This document shows positions 43,538 through 52,600 of a DNA stretch of 64,000 nucleotides, piece after piece (within the stretch, counting starts at the first letter, position 1; each line of letters starts with the position of its first letter). This DNA comes from CAKUFA01 sp963646285 (lineage in GTDB: Bacteria; Bacillota; Clostridia; Christensenellales; Aristaeellaceae): positions 1 to 64,000 of the forward strand of contig CAVIWF010000007.1 of assembly GCA_963646285.1 (NCBI GenBank). The letters are read 5' to 3'. The translations under genes and the position numbers were made by a program. The notes below the pieces were generated by a model, which was given only the letters and a program-made list of their open reading frames with translations, made no database searches and had not been told where the DNA came from.

Positions 43538-44296
43538 TTACCCGGCACTGTTCTCTTCCAGATACTTTTCCAGCTTCCGCTTAACTCGCTGAAGGGCATT
43601 GTCAATGGATTTTACGTGCCGCCCAAGGTTTTCAGCAATCTCCTGATAGCTTTTCCCGTCCAGATAAGCGTTCAGCACTTCCTGCTCCAAAGGAGAAAGC
43701 ACCTCGCCGATCTTATGATGAATGTTCTTCAAATCCTCCTGACTGATGATCAGATCCTCCGGATTCGTCGCACGGCCTTCGATAATCACGTCCAGCAGTG
43801 TGCGGTCGGATTCTTCATCATACAGGGGCTTATTCAGGGATACGTAGCTGTTCAGCGGAATGTGCTTCTGCCGGGTAGCCGTCTTAATGGCCGTAATGAT
43901 TTGCCGCGTAATGCAAAGCTCCGCAAAGGCACGGAAAGAGCTCAACTTGTCCAGCCGATAGTCACGAATGGCCTTGTACAAGCCAATCATGCCTTCCTGC
44001 ACAATGTCTTCATGGTCGGCGCCAATGAGAAAATAGCTGCGAGCCTTTGACCGGACGAAATTCTTGTACTTGCTCAGCAAATACTCCGTCGCCACAGAAT
44101 CCCCGTCCTGACACAGCGCCACGATTTCCTCATCCGTTTTATCCATCAGATGCACAGGGCAAGCGCCGCCGTCCTGCTCCTTCAATTCAGGGAGCACCAT
44201 GGCAGCCTCTTTTTCATCATGGGCGCTGCGGGCCTTTTCTATGGCATTCATAGCTTCCAGCTCTTCTTCTGTAAAGCTCATGTCATGGTCTTCCAT
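43538..44296 (-). CDS. sigH: RNA polymerase sporulation sigma factor SigH
   Basis: A 252-residue sigma-70 family protein. Region 2 is YLLSKYKNFVRSKARSYFLI through DIVQEGMIGLYKAIRDYR; region 4 is LSPLEQEVLNAYLDGKSYQE, then GRHVKSIDNALQRVKRKL. In Bacillus it directs early stationary-phase and sporulation genes. The first 50 residues, acidic and Ala/Glu-rich, go beyond the usual 218-residue form; an internal Met51 (MDKTDEEIVALCQDGD) could be the true start. It follows rae1 by 27 nt. Confidence 0.93.
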   Translation of the reverse strand: MEDHDMSFTEEELEAMNAIEKARSAHDEKEAAMVLPELKEQDGGACPVHLMDKTDEEIVALCQDGDSVATEYLLSKYKNFVRSKARSYFLIGADHEDIVQEGMIGLYKAIRDYRLDKLSSFRAFAELCITRQIITAIKTATRQKHIPLNSYVSLNKPLYDEESDRTLLDVIIEGRATNPEDLIISQEDLKNIHHKIGEVLSPLEQEVLNAYLDGKSYQEIAENLGRHVKSIDNALQRVKRKLEKYLEENSAG

Positions 44297-44323
44297 CGTT
44301 TCAGTTCCTGCCTTGCAAGCAAA

Positions 44324-44830
44324 TTATCCTCTTCGCATTCTTTCAAGGGCTTCCAACGTTTCATCTCCCACACGGCTGGCAATGGAACTTTTCCGCCGTG
44401 CAGACTGTTGCTGATGAGCCTTCATGCCGTTTGAACGAGCCTGCTGCATTTCCAGCAGCAGTTCACGGGATGTAAGCCGGGTAGCGCCTGTAGATAAAAC
44501 CTGGGACTGCTCCAGACCGTCACTGGTAGCAACACGTACCTGACGGTAACGGGGCACCTGCGCCACAAGCCTTTCAATGTAGCTGTCCGCCGTTTCCCCC
44601 TGCTTGGTAAACACCAGCTTCAGCACCCCATAGACTTCTTCCGTAGCAGTCTTTCGGTCGGAGCGATAGCCATCAAAGACCAAAACGATCTCTTCCCCCG
44701 AATAGCCGCTGTACTCTTCCAACCGCCGCTGAAGCTGATCCCGGCTTTCGTCAAGGGTCCAGCTGTGTCTCTCTGCTTCCCGCCATGCGCCAATGACATT
44801 GTAGCCATCAACAATCAGAAGGGGTTTCAT
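44324..44830 (-). CDS. rae1: NYN/PIN-domain ribosome-associated endonuclease Rae1 (YacP)
   Basis: A 168-residue NYN-domain nuclease. LLIVDGYNVIGAW carries the first catalytic Asp; VLVFDGYRSD and VRVATSDGLEQSQVLSTGAT hold the others. Rae1 cleaves mRNA in the ribosomal A site. The ATG overlaps the rlmB stop as ATGA, the same gene order as Bacillus (rlmB-rae1-sigH). Confidence 0.92.
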   Translation of the reverse strand: MKPLLIVDGYNVIGAWREAERHSWTLDESRDQLQRRLEEYSGYSGEEIVLVFDGYRSDRKTATEEVYGVLKLVFTKQGETADSYIERLVAQVPRYRQVRVATSDGLEQSQVLSTGATRLTSRELLLEMQQARSNGMKAHQQQSARRKSSIASRVGDETLEALERMRRG

Positions 44831-45978
44831 GCCTTACGAGAAGCCAGCACACGATACATCATGACACCGGCGGCCACGGATGCATTCAGGCTGTCAATGC
44901 TGCCCTCCAAGGGCAGAGAAACACGATAATCGCAGTTTTCCAGCGTCAGACGGGAAATGCCGTCGCCTTCTGCACCAATCACAAGGGCAACGCCGCCGTG
45001 GAAGTCCACCTTCTGATAATCTTCTCCATCCATGGTGACGGCATAAGTCCAGATGCCCTGCTTTTTCAAGTCTTCCATGGTACGATTCAGGTTGGTAACA
45101 CGAGCAACCTTCATATGCTCCACTGCACCGGCAGAAGCCTTCACTGCGGCCGGGGTCAGGCCAACGCTGCGACGTTCCGGCACAATCACCCCATGAGCGC
45201 CTACGCATTCGGCAGTACGGATAATAGCGCCCAGGTTGTGGGGATCCGTCACGCCGTCCAGCAAAATCAGGAAGGGATCTTCACCCCGCTGCCGGGCTGT
45301 ATCCAGCATGGAGTCCACCGTGGCATACTGATAAGCGGAAGCAAAGGCCAGCATACCCTGATGATGGGGCGTAATCTCATCCAACCGGCTCTTTTCCACT
45401 TCCTGCACGATGATGTGATGCTCCCGTGCCATTTGTACGATTTCACGGGCGGAACCGGACAGCTCACCCCGCTGCACCAGCAGCTTTTCAATATCCCGTC
45501 CGCTGCGGATGGCTTCACGGATAGGATTCCGTCCGCTCAGCAGATTTTCCGGAACTTCAGGAACAACATTGACCGGAACGGCCTTGACGGGAGCAGGCTT
45601 CACCGGCGCAGGGGTCATACGGGGGGCTTCCTTGGCATGATGCTCAAAATCCCGATAGGTTCTTGCGCCTTCTTGAGGCTGTCGAGAAGGACGATATCCG
45701 CTCTTTGCCGGACGGTCGCCATGACGATTATCCTTTGCGCCGTACGAACCACGGCGGTCATTGCTGCCATGAAAGTCAGCACGTCCGTCCCGATAGCTGT
45801 TTGCTTTATAGCCGCTGCGGTACTGATCGCTGCCTTGTCCACGCTTGTCCTGATCAGGGCCAAAGCGGCGGCTGCCGTTGTTATCACGATAGTGGGTTCC
45901 TTCATCATCCCAAGAGCCCTGGGCTGCATAGTTGGTCTTGTGAGGATGATGATTCGGTGCATCTTTATAAAAAGCCAT
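44827..45978 (-). CDS. rlmB: 23S rRNA 2'-O-methyltransferase RlmB with long basic N-terminal extension
   Basis: A 383-residue SPOUT-class enzyme that methylates G2251 of 23S rRNA. The catalytic part starts at about 145 (LSGRNPIREAIRSG). The SPOUT knot motifs are LLDGVTDPHNLGAIIRTAEC, LVIGAEGDGISRL and PLEGSIDSLNASVAAGVMMY. Residues 1-140 are a disordered extension rich in Arg, Asp, Gly, His and Tyr, ending with a Pro/Val/Lys stretch (APVKPAPVKAVPVN). Related extensions bind RNA. AAGGAGAAG precedes the ATG. Confidence 0.95.
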   Translation of the reverse strand: MAFYKDAPNHHPHKTNYAAQGSWDDEGTHYRDNNGSRRFGPDQDKRGQGSDQYRSGYKANSYRDGRADFHGSNDRRGSYGAKDNRHGDRPAKSGYRPSRQPQEGARTYRDFEHHAKEAPRMTPAPVKPAPVKAVPVNVVPEVPENLLSGRNPIREAIRSGRDIEKLLVQRGELSGSAREIVQMAREHHIIVQEVEKSRLDEITPHHQGMLAFASAYQYATVDSMLDTARQRGEDPFLILLDGVTDPHNLGAIIRTAECVGAHGVIVPERRSVGLTPAAVKASAGAVEHMKVARVTNLNRTMEDLKKQGIWTYAVTMDGEDYQKVDFHGGVALVIGAEGDGISRLTLENCDYRVSLPLEGSIDSLNASVAAGVMMYRVLASRKA

Positions 45979-45999
45979 GTTTCTTCTCCTTATCCTTCG

Positions 46000-46749
46000 T
46001 TACTGCTGATTTGCTTGCAGCTGCTCCAACAATGCTGTCCGTGCCTGGCGGATTTCTTTTTGATGACCGCAGCATTTTTCACCTTCTGAACAGGCGCCCT
46101 TCAGGCAGCTGGGTCCTGCATCTGCAAACAGCACAGGCGCCACTTCCATGCACAGTCGGTGCATTTCTGTAGCTAAGGCACGAATTTCCCACTGTGCCCG
46201 GTTGCACATCCGCAAGCTGAAGAAGTGGCGGAGTTCCCGCACGTTCATGGTCAGCATGAGCCGGGTTTCGCACGCCCCCGGCAGCACAAACCGAGCGTCT
46301 TCGTTCGCACCTTCGCCGCAGGAACCAAGCTTCTCCTGCCAGGCAACATACCAGTCGTGCATCTGCGCCATTTGGGCTTGGTACGTCTCAACTGCTTCCG
46401 CACCCAGTGCTTCAATCTTCGGCGGTACAATGTATCCAAATCCCTTTTCATAGGATACATACCGCTGACTTTGCACAGAGAAAGAAGCCAACCGGTGCCT
46501 TGTTAACTGCGCCAGCAGAACACGGCTGACACCTTCAACGGCAAAGGTGAAGGTTGCATGTTCCATGACCGATTCATGTCCCATGCCCAAAATACGATTG
46601 CAAAAGTCTGCCTGGTCTTTCGCCGTGACCCGTTCCAGCAGGTCATCCACTGTAGCACGGGAATAGCAGAGCCTGGCGCCCAGTGCAACGACTTCTTCCG
46701 GTGAAAGGGTATGTCGAATCAATGCTACATGCTGCTTTACTGCAGGCAT
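46000..46749 (-). CDS. thyX: Flavin-dependent thymidylate synthase
   Basis: A 249-residue enzyme that makes dTMP using FAD and methylenetetrahydrofolate. The ThyX motif RHRLASFSVQSQRY is at about 83-96; HESVMEHATFTFAV and NVRELRHFFSLRMCNRAQWE match further parts. The last 45 residues hold a Cys-rich tail (CLKGACSEGEKCCG) not needed for the known fold. It lies between mrnC and rlmB, overlapping mrnC by 13 nt. Confidence 0.96.
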   Translation of the reverse strand: MPAVKQHVALIRHTLSPEEVVALGARLCYSRATVDDLLERVTAKDQADFCNRILGMGHESVMEHATFTFAVEGVSRVLLAQLTRHRLASFSVQSQRYVSYEKGFGYIVPPKIEALGAEAVETYQAQMAQMHDWYVAWQEKLGSCGEGANEDARFVLPGACETRLMLTMNVRELRHFFSLRMCNRAQWEIRALATEMHRLCMEVAPVLFADAGPSCLKGACSEGEKCCGHQKEIRQARTALLEQLQANQQ

Positions 46750-47153
46750 TCATTTTCCTCCTGACTGACAGCGAACAGATACAGCAGCCGCTCTTCCTGC
46801 CCTGTCAGATATAGATAACCGCACAGTGCCTCCAAGGCTGTGGACTTGGCATAGTCTGCCGGATCCTGATGCCGTGGTGCTGCATGCCGTGCGTGCGCAT
46901 TCCGTCCCCTGCGGACAATGTCTTGTTCATCATCGGTGAGCAGGGGCTCGATCTTTTCCATGGCAACAGCCTGGGCATGGGCATTCACCCCGGCGACAGC
47001 ATCCTGATGCATGTGGTGAGCGTTTCGCCCCTTGGCAATCAATCTGGTGCGAATCAGCAATGTCCATACGGCATCCCCCAAGTGTGCCAGCTGCAAAGGG
47101 CTGCGCAGCCGGGCTTCTTCTGGTGATGATGCCGGAAACTCCATCAGGGACAT
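46737..47153 (-). CDS. mrnC: Mini-ribonuclease III
   Basis: A 138-residue RNase III-like nuclease without the RNA-binding domain; it matures 23S rRNA. LRSPLQLAHLGDAVWTLLIR carries the metal-binding Asp, and STALEALCGYLYLTGQEERL the second acidic cluster. Start at ATG 47153 with GGAGG seven bases ahead. Order before rlmB follows Bacillus. A TATAAT box (47210-47205, minus) lies about 50 nt upstream. Confidence 0.94.
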   Translation of the reverse strand: MSLMEFPASSPEEARLRSPLQLAHLGDAVWTLLIRTRLIAKGRNAHHMHQDAVAGVNAHAQAVAMEKIEPLLTDDEQDIVRRGRNAHARHAAPRHQDPADYAKSTALEALCGYLYLTGQEERLLYLFAVSQEENECLQ

Positions 47154-47265
47154 TGCTTCGCCTCCATTGACTGTTGCTGTCTGTTCGCATGCGCACATCG
47201 TGGTATTATACCATAGCTTTGAGTGAAAAAACACCTGCTGCAAAAAGATTCTTGTGAAAAGATTT

Positions 47266-48126
47266 TTACTCTGCCCGCTGAACAATGGCACCCAGCAACC
47301 CGGGACCTGTGTGAATGGCAAGAGCCGGGCTTACCGGACTGATAAAGGAAGATACCACATCCAGCTGTCCGCACAGCCGGTCTTGCAGCTTAATGGCATC
47401 CTCATAGGCAGACCCATGCACCACAGCCAAACGAACCTTGGCGTTGGCATACCGCTTACCGAATTCATCACACATGGCATTCAGCGCATTATTGAAACCT
47501 CTGGCCTTAACAAGGGTCTGATAAACGCCGTCATCATTCACAAAAATGACCGGCTTCAATTGCAGCAGTGTGCCAACCACACCTTCCACCATGCCGATGC
47601 GTCCGCCCTTGCGAAGGAACTCCAGAGTGCGAATGACAAATGTGCCCAGCTGGGTTCCACGCACATGATCCAAATGGGTCATTACGTCTTCTACTGCCAT
47701 GCCCTTTGACAGATCTTCCGCTGCGGTAAGCACCAGCAATCCAAGTCCGCAAGACAGGGTGTGGGAATCATAAATATCAATTTTCATGTTGGTGAAGTCA
47801 TCTGCCATAATGCGCACCATGTTGTATGTTCCGCTGAGACCGGAGCTCATGGAAACATGCAGAATGCGGGTGCAGCCTTCTTCCTGCAGCTGGCGATAAA
47901 GCGCCGAAACATCCTCAGGCAGAGGCAGCGAGGTCTTAGGCAGCTCTGTCTTCAGCACCTCATAAAGCTGCTCCTGGCTGATCTCTTTCCGATCCCGAAA
48001 TTCCCCTTGGCTGGTGGCTACACGCAGGGAGACGAGGCGAATATCATACTCCGCCAACTGCTGATCACTCAGGTCACAGGACGTATCTGTCACCAATGCA
48101 ACACGGTCATTGCCGATGGTAAACAT
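47266..48126 (-). CDS. DegV family fatty-acid-binding protein
   Basis: A 286-residue protein of the FakB/DegV fold. VALVTDTSCDLSDQQLAEYD starts the domain, SMSSGLSGTYNMVRIMADDF binds the carboxylate, and EFLRKGGRIGMVEGVVGTLL and KPVIFVND follow. Relatives present fatty acids to the kinase FakA. Start at ATG 48126 with GGGAGG seven bases before. Monocistronic, with its own promoter; no fakA is nearby. Confidence 0.9.
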   Translation of the reverse strand: MFTIGNDRVALVTDTSCDLSDQQLAEYDIRLVSLRVATSQGEFRDRKEISQEQLYEVLKTELPKTSLPLPEDVSALYRQLQEEGCTRILHVSMSSGLSGTYNMVRIMADDFTNMKIDIYDSHTLSCGLGLLVLTAAEDLSKGMAVEDVMTHLDHVRGTQLGTFVIRTLEFLRKGGRIGMVEGVVGTLLQLKPVIFVNDDGVYQTLVKARGFNNALNAMCDEFGKRYANAKVRLAVVHGSAYEDAIKLQDRLCGQLDVVSSFISPVSPALAIHTGPGLLGAIVQRAE

Positions 48127-48177
48127 AAAAACCCTCCCATTCTTCCGCCTCCCAAAAGGCAGAATGGTACTGTATAA

Positions 48178-48206
48178 ATTATAAGCGCAACAAGGTATCT
48201 CGTCAA
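48178..48206 (-). promoter_or_regulatory. Promoter of the degV-family gene
   Basis: Minus strand: TTGACG (48206-48201), 17-nt spacer, TATAAT (48183-48178). Confidence 0.8.
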
Positions 48207-48292
48207 GCAAAAGCCAAATCGGGTTCACGAAATGTTCAATTTGGTCGTTATGCATACAGCGGCAGGGCTTGGTAGCCATCTGCCGCTGTCAT

Positions 48293-49477
48293 TTATTTCA
48301 GGAAAATTGCCATCGCATAGCCTTCATAGCCGTTATAGCGTATCTTCACCCAGCTGTCCCCCGGAATCAGCACAGTAACCGTGGCACCATGAGGAATCCT
48401 GGTCAGCACGCTGCCGGTAGATTGAGAGGGCAGGCTGCGCAGATTCACGTAGGTTCTTTGGGGATGATTCACCGACTTTACCGGCGTGGCCGGCAGGTTG
48501 AAGAGGGTCAAGTAGGAGGTCATCATATATCCTACCGCGCCGGTTTTTACCACCTGCACTTTGCACCATTCCGTCCCCTGATGGAGCACCGTTACCTTGG
48601 TGCCGTTGCAGAACTGACCAACCACCCGTGCTGTTTTCGCCGGGCTTTCCCGCAAGTTCAGCAGTTGGGTTGACCTGGGATTGGTCACCAAGGCGTATCC
48701 GTTTGTCGCGGAGGAATCAGAAGAACCGCTGTTTGCGCTGGCTTTTTTCACTTCGCTGGGCGAAAGAAGACCGCTCTTCAAATAGGTGGTATTCATGTAT
48801 CCCACCTGACCGTCCACTGAGACCATGGCCCAGCCGGTGCCCTGCTGCAGCACCATGACGTATTCACCGCCATAATGCATACCACTGCTGGCGTAGCTCA
48901 TGCCGGGCCCCGTTCGAAGGTTCAGACCGGAATTGTTGGGCGTTACAATGGTGGCGTATGTCTGGCTGTAGGCAACAGTAGCGCCTACAACGGTCACATA
49001 TTCTTCCCTTAAGTAGCCTACCTTTCCGTCTACCTGTACGCAGTACCATCCATCCGACAAGTTCATCAGCAGAACAGGCGTGGTGTTGTAGTAAATGCCC
49101 AGAACGGTGGCTGAATAACTGGGATAGGAGCGCAGATTCAGGAAAGCATCCGACTTCGGATTCGTTACCTCTGCCACAGCACCTTCACTTGGGGTGATGA
49201 CCTCCACATAGTTCTTGCTCATGTAGCCCGTTTTTCCATCAGGGCCTGTGACGAAATACCAGTTTCCACTTTCACCAGTGATGGACACCCATGTTCCACG
49301 AGCATAGGTTCCCAACTTGGTGGAGTACTGGGTCGCCTGCTGCCGCAAATTCACCGTATCGTTTTGATATACCACGCCGAAGGTTGCAGTGTAAGCCTTG
49401 GCACGCTTTGCAGGCATACTGATCAGCAGCAAGGCTACTGCCAATAGGATACCAAGAATCCGCTTACACCCTGCCAT
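48293..49477 (-). CDS. Secreted protein with tandem SH3b domains
   Basis: A 394-residue exported protein. It has a signal peptide (KRILGILLAVALLLISMPAK, then AKA). Five SH3b repeats follow, recognisable by their NLR cores: NDTVNLRQQATQYSTKLG, DAFLNLRSYPSYSATVLG, NSGLNLRTGPGMSYASSG, TQLLNLRESPAKTARVVG, RTYVNLRSLPSQSTGSVL. Such arrays bind the cell wall. There is no catalytic domain, so an adaptor or sensor role is likely. ATG 49477 has AAGGAG eight bases before. It lies next to the large repeat protein on the same strand. Confidence 0.88.
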   Translation of the reverse strand: MAGCKRILGILLAVALLLISMPAKRAKAYTATFGVVYQNDTVNLRQQATQYSTKLGTYARGTWVSITGESGNWYFVTGPDGKTGYMSKNYVEVITPSEGAVAEVTNPKSDAFLNLRSYPSYSATVLGIYYNTTPVLLMNLSDGWYCVQVDGKVGYLREEYVTVVGATVAYSQTYATIVTPNNSGLNLRTGPGMSYASSGMHYGGEYVMVLQQGTGWAMVSVDGQVGYMNTTYLKSGLLSPSEVKKASANSGSSDSSATNGYALVTNPRSTQLLNLRESPAKTARVVGQFCNGTKVTVLHQGTEWCKVQVVKTGAVGYMMTSYLTLFNLPATPVKSVNHPQRTYVNLRSLPSQSTGSVLTRIPHGATVTVLIPGDSWVKIRYNGYEGYAMAIFLK

Positions 49478-49577
49478 CGTCATCGCTCCTTTGGGACATT
49501 GCTTTCGAGGAATGCCTTCCACACATACAACGAGGGAAGTGCTGCTTTTCTTCCCCTAAAATGTTCTTGAAATTATG

Positions 49578-49609
49578 CGGGAGAGGAGAATCAAAGCTCC
49601 CCTCTCCCG
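49578..49609 (-). terminator. Hairpin between the SdrD_B-repeat and SH3b genes
   Basis: CGGGAGAGG (49578-49586) pairs with CCTCTCCCG (49601-49609). The T-run is absent, so termination is uncertain. Confidence 0.5.
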
Positions 49610-49621
49610 TTATCTATGGCT

Positions 49622-52600
49622 TTACTCGCCAAGAATCGTTTTCGTCCAATCCTGGGTCGCGGCCTCACCGAAGCCCTCCGGATATACGCCCCTTGTTCTC
49701 AGGACAAAGCCCATATCTGCCTGATAGTTGTTCTTTGCGCTGGTCACTGTCACCAAGGAGGAGAAGCAGGTCGTATCTTCTGTTTCCTCAAGAACGGAAG
49801 TAAGTGCAGGAACAGCCTCATTGGGTTTAGTGGGTTTCACCTCAGCAGGCGGCGTAACCCGCAGCGTGTAGGTTGCAGGATAAACGTTCTCCATCTGCCA
49901 GTAACCATACTGATCCGACGTAACTTCCTGCATGACCTGATCGCCGCGCATCAGCTCGATTTTCACACCGGCAATGCCCTTTTCGTCATAGTCCCACAAG
50001 CCGTTGCTGTTTTCATCCAGCCAGCACAGGTCGCCCAGTTTGCCGGGAAGCACGCTGCCAATGTCCATGCCCTGGTAGGTTTCGGTCATCTTGACGGTAA
50101 CAATATCACTTTGCCCGGTACGGCCGCTGCATTGTGCAATAACACTGGTATGCTCCTGATTTTCCAAACGAGCATCCGTAGGTTCGACCACCAGGTAGCC
50201 TTCCGGCAGCTGAACGGATACGTAATACTCGCCGGGCAGAAGACCATCGAACTGATAGTTTCCGTCTTCTGTTGTGGTTACGCTGCCATAAGCATTCCCC
50301 TGCACATCCGTCAGGGAGACCACTGCATTCGCAAGGGCACCGTATACGCCGCCTTGGTCAATCCAAACCTGACCGCTGATGCTGTTCAGCTGCAAAAGAC
50401 CAAGCGACAGATCGCTCTGCAAGCCGCCTTCGGTCAGCTGCACATATTCCGTCAGCACGTCATCCTTTTCAGAAAAGGTGCTGTCCCCGCTCTTCGTGGC
50501 AATCAGTCCGCCTGTCAAGGCACACTCTACCCGATAGCTGCCGGGAATCATGCCGCTGAGTGCGAAGGAACCATCATCCTTTGTGGTCAGCGTTGCGTAG
50601 GTCTTGCCGGTGGTTTCATCAATGACGGTGATCTTCACGCCCGACGCCGCCGCTTCGGAAGTGCTCTTCATGCCATTGTTGTCTTCATCCAGCCAAGCCG
50701 TACCGCTGATGGATGCAGGCACAACACCGCCCAGCATCTGCTCATCGTAACGGTCGCCCATGGCAATATCCACCACAATCGTCTGTTCCCCGTATCCGGG
50801 CTGCAAGGGCAGAGCCAGTTTGCTTACACGGGACATGGCCATGTCTTCCGGCCAAAGCACCGTCAGCTGATAGGAATCAGGATGCAGGTTATCAAAGGCA
50901 AAGCTGCCGTCTGCTTCCGTTACGATGGTGACCGTTTCAAGATCGCTGCGGCTGGGCTTCAGCGTCAGCGTTACGCCGCCAAGGGACGCCTTGCTGGCTG
51001 TCTTTTCGCCGGTTCCGTCATGGTCTTCGAATGTCTGGCCATTGATTGAGCCGAGGATCAATCCTCCTGCAAGGGAGGCATGATACTCGTCGCCTGTTGC
51101 AAAGTCGAACCAATCAGAAGCGCCTACGTTGTCGCCGGTAATGGTATTGCCGCCTTTCACCACCTGTGCCATGATGCCATGGTCAGGCAGTTCATAGCGG
51201 AGATAATACTTCCCGGGCATGACAGCATCAAAGGTGAAGGTTCCATCCTCACCGATGGTGGCAGAGAACTGCTCCCCTTCTTCGCTCATCAAGCGGACGA
51301 CCGTGCCAACAAGGCCGGTTTCGCCGGCGTCCATCAGACCGTTATCGTTTGCGTCAGCGAACACCGTGCCGTCTACCGTGCCGGGGAGAATCATGCCGGC
51401 ATCCATGCCTGTCAGTTCAGCCCCCAGTGCCACATCGAACCAGTCACTTTCCCCTTCTCCATCAGACAGGTTCAGCAGCACGCTGCCGCCGTCTGTCTTT
51501 GTGAAGGCATAGCCTCTCTTGGCGGTGGCGGTAATGCGATAGCGGCCGGGAACAACGTTTTCGAACTTGTAAACACCCTTGGCGTTGGTGCGCTCCGTGT
51601 CAATGTCGTTGCCGTCTTCGTCAATCAGGTGCAGCACAATGCCGGACACAACAGATTCCTTGCCATCCTTGGTGCCGGAGAAATTGTTGTCCAAGTATGC
51701 CGTGCCGGTAATGGTAGCAGGCTTAATGGCGCCCACGATCATGTCCACGGTTTCACCATCATCCACCTGAATGTTATCGACTGTGTATTCACGCCGGCCA
51801 ACACGGGCTTTGAACTGGTTGCCGCCATCTACCACACAGGTATAGGTGGTGCCTTCCGGAACGACGGCACGCAGCCGATACTGGCCGCCACGAAGCCCCG
51901 TAAAGGAGAAGACCCCGTCATCCCCTGTGATGATGGTGGTAACAGACTTACCGGTCGTATCCTTAATAAGCTCAAGCTTCACCCCGGGGAGAGCTTCTTC
52001 GCCTGCATCAAGGAGACCATTATAGTTGGCATCCAGGAAGCACACGCCCTGCAGGGTGGCACCTTGAATCAGGCCCACGTGCTGCAGCGTTTTCACTTCG
52101 CCGCTCTTCAGTTCATACTGCTTGACACCAACAGACTTGCCTTCCGACGTAATGACGGAACGGTTTTCTCTGCCGGTTTCGCTGTACTTGGTAAAGCCCA
52201 TACCCTCCGGCACGTAAACACGCAGCTTATACACACCGGGCTTAACCTGCAGGAAGGAATAGGAACCATCGCTTGCAGAAACGGTTTCATACAGCAGGCC
52301 GTTCTTGGTGCCTTCAAGCTGGAGCTGAACGCCTGCCTGACCGCCTTCGCCATTGTTCATGATGCCGTCGGCGTTGGTATCCAGCCAGACAATGCCGCTG
52401 AGGACTGCCATTTGCTTTGCGCCAATGCCTACTTCTTTTGCTTCTCCGGCGTCAATGGTGAAAGTCTCACTGGTAGCGTGACAGTCGCTGTTTTCCTCCA
52501 TCATGTTGGAAGTTGCTTTATCCGTTTTGCCATGCTTGGTGAAACCATAGCTGCTGGGAAGGGTAACATCCAGCACATATTCGCCAGCAGGCAAATCAGT

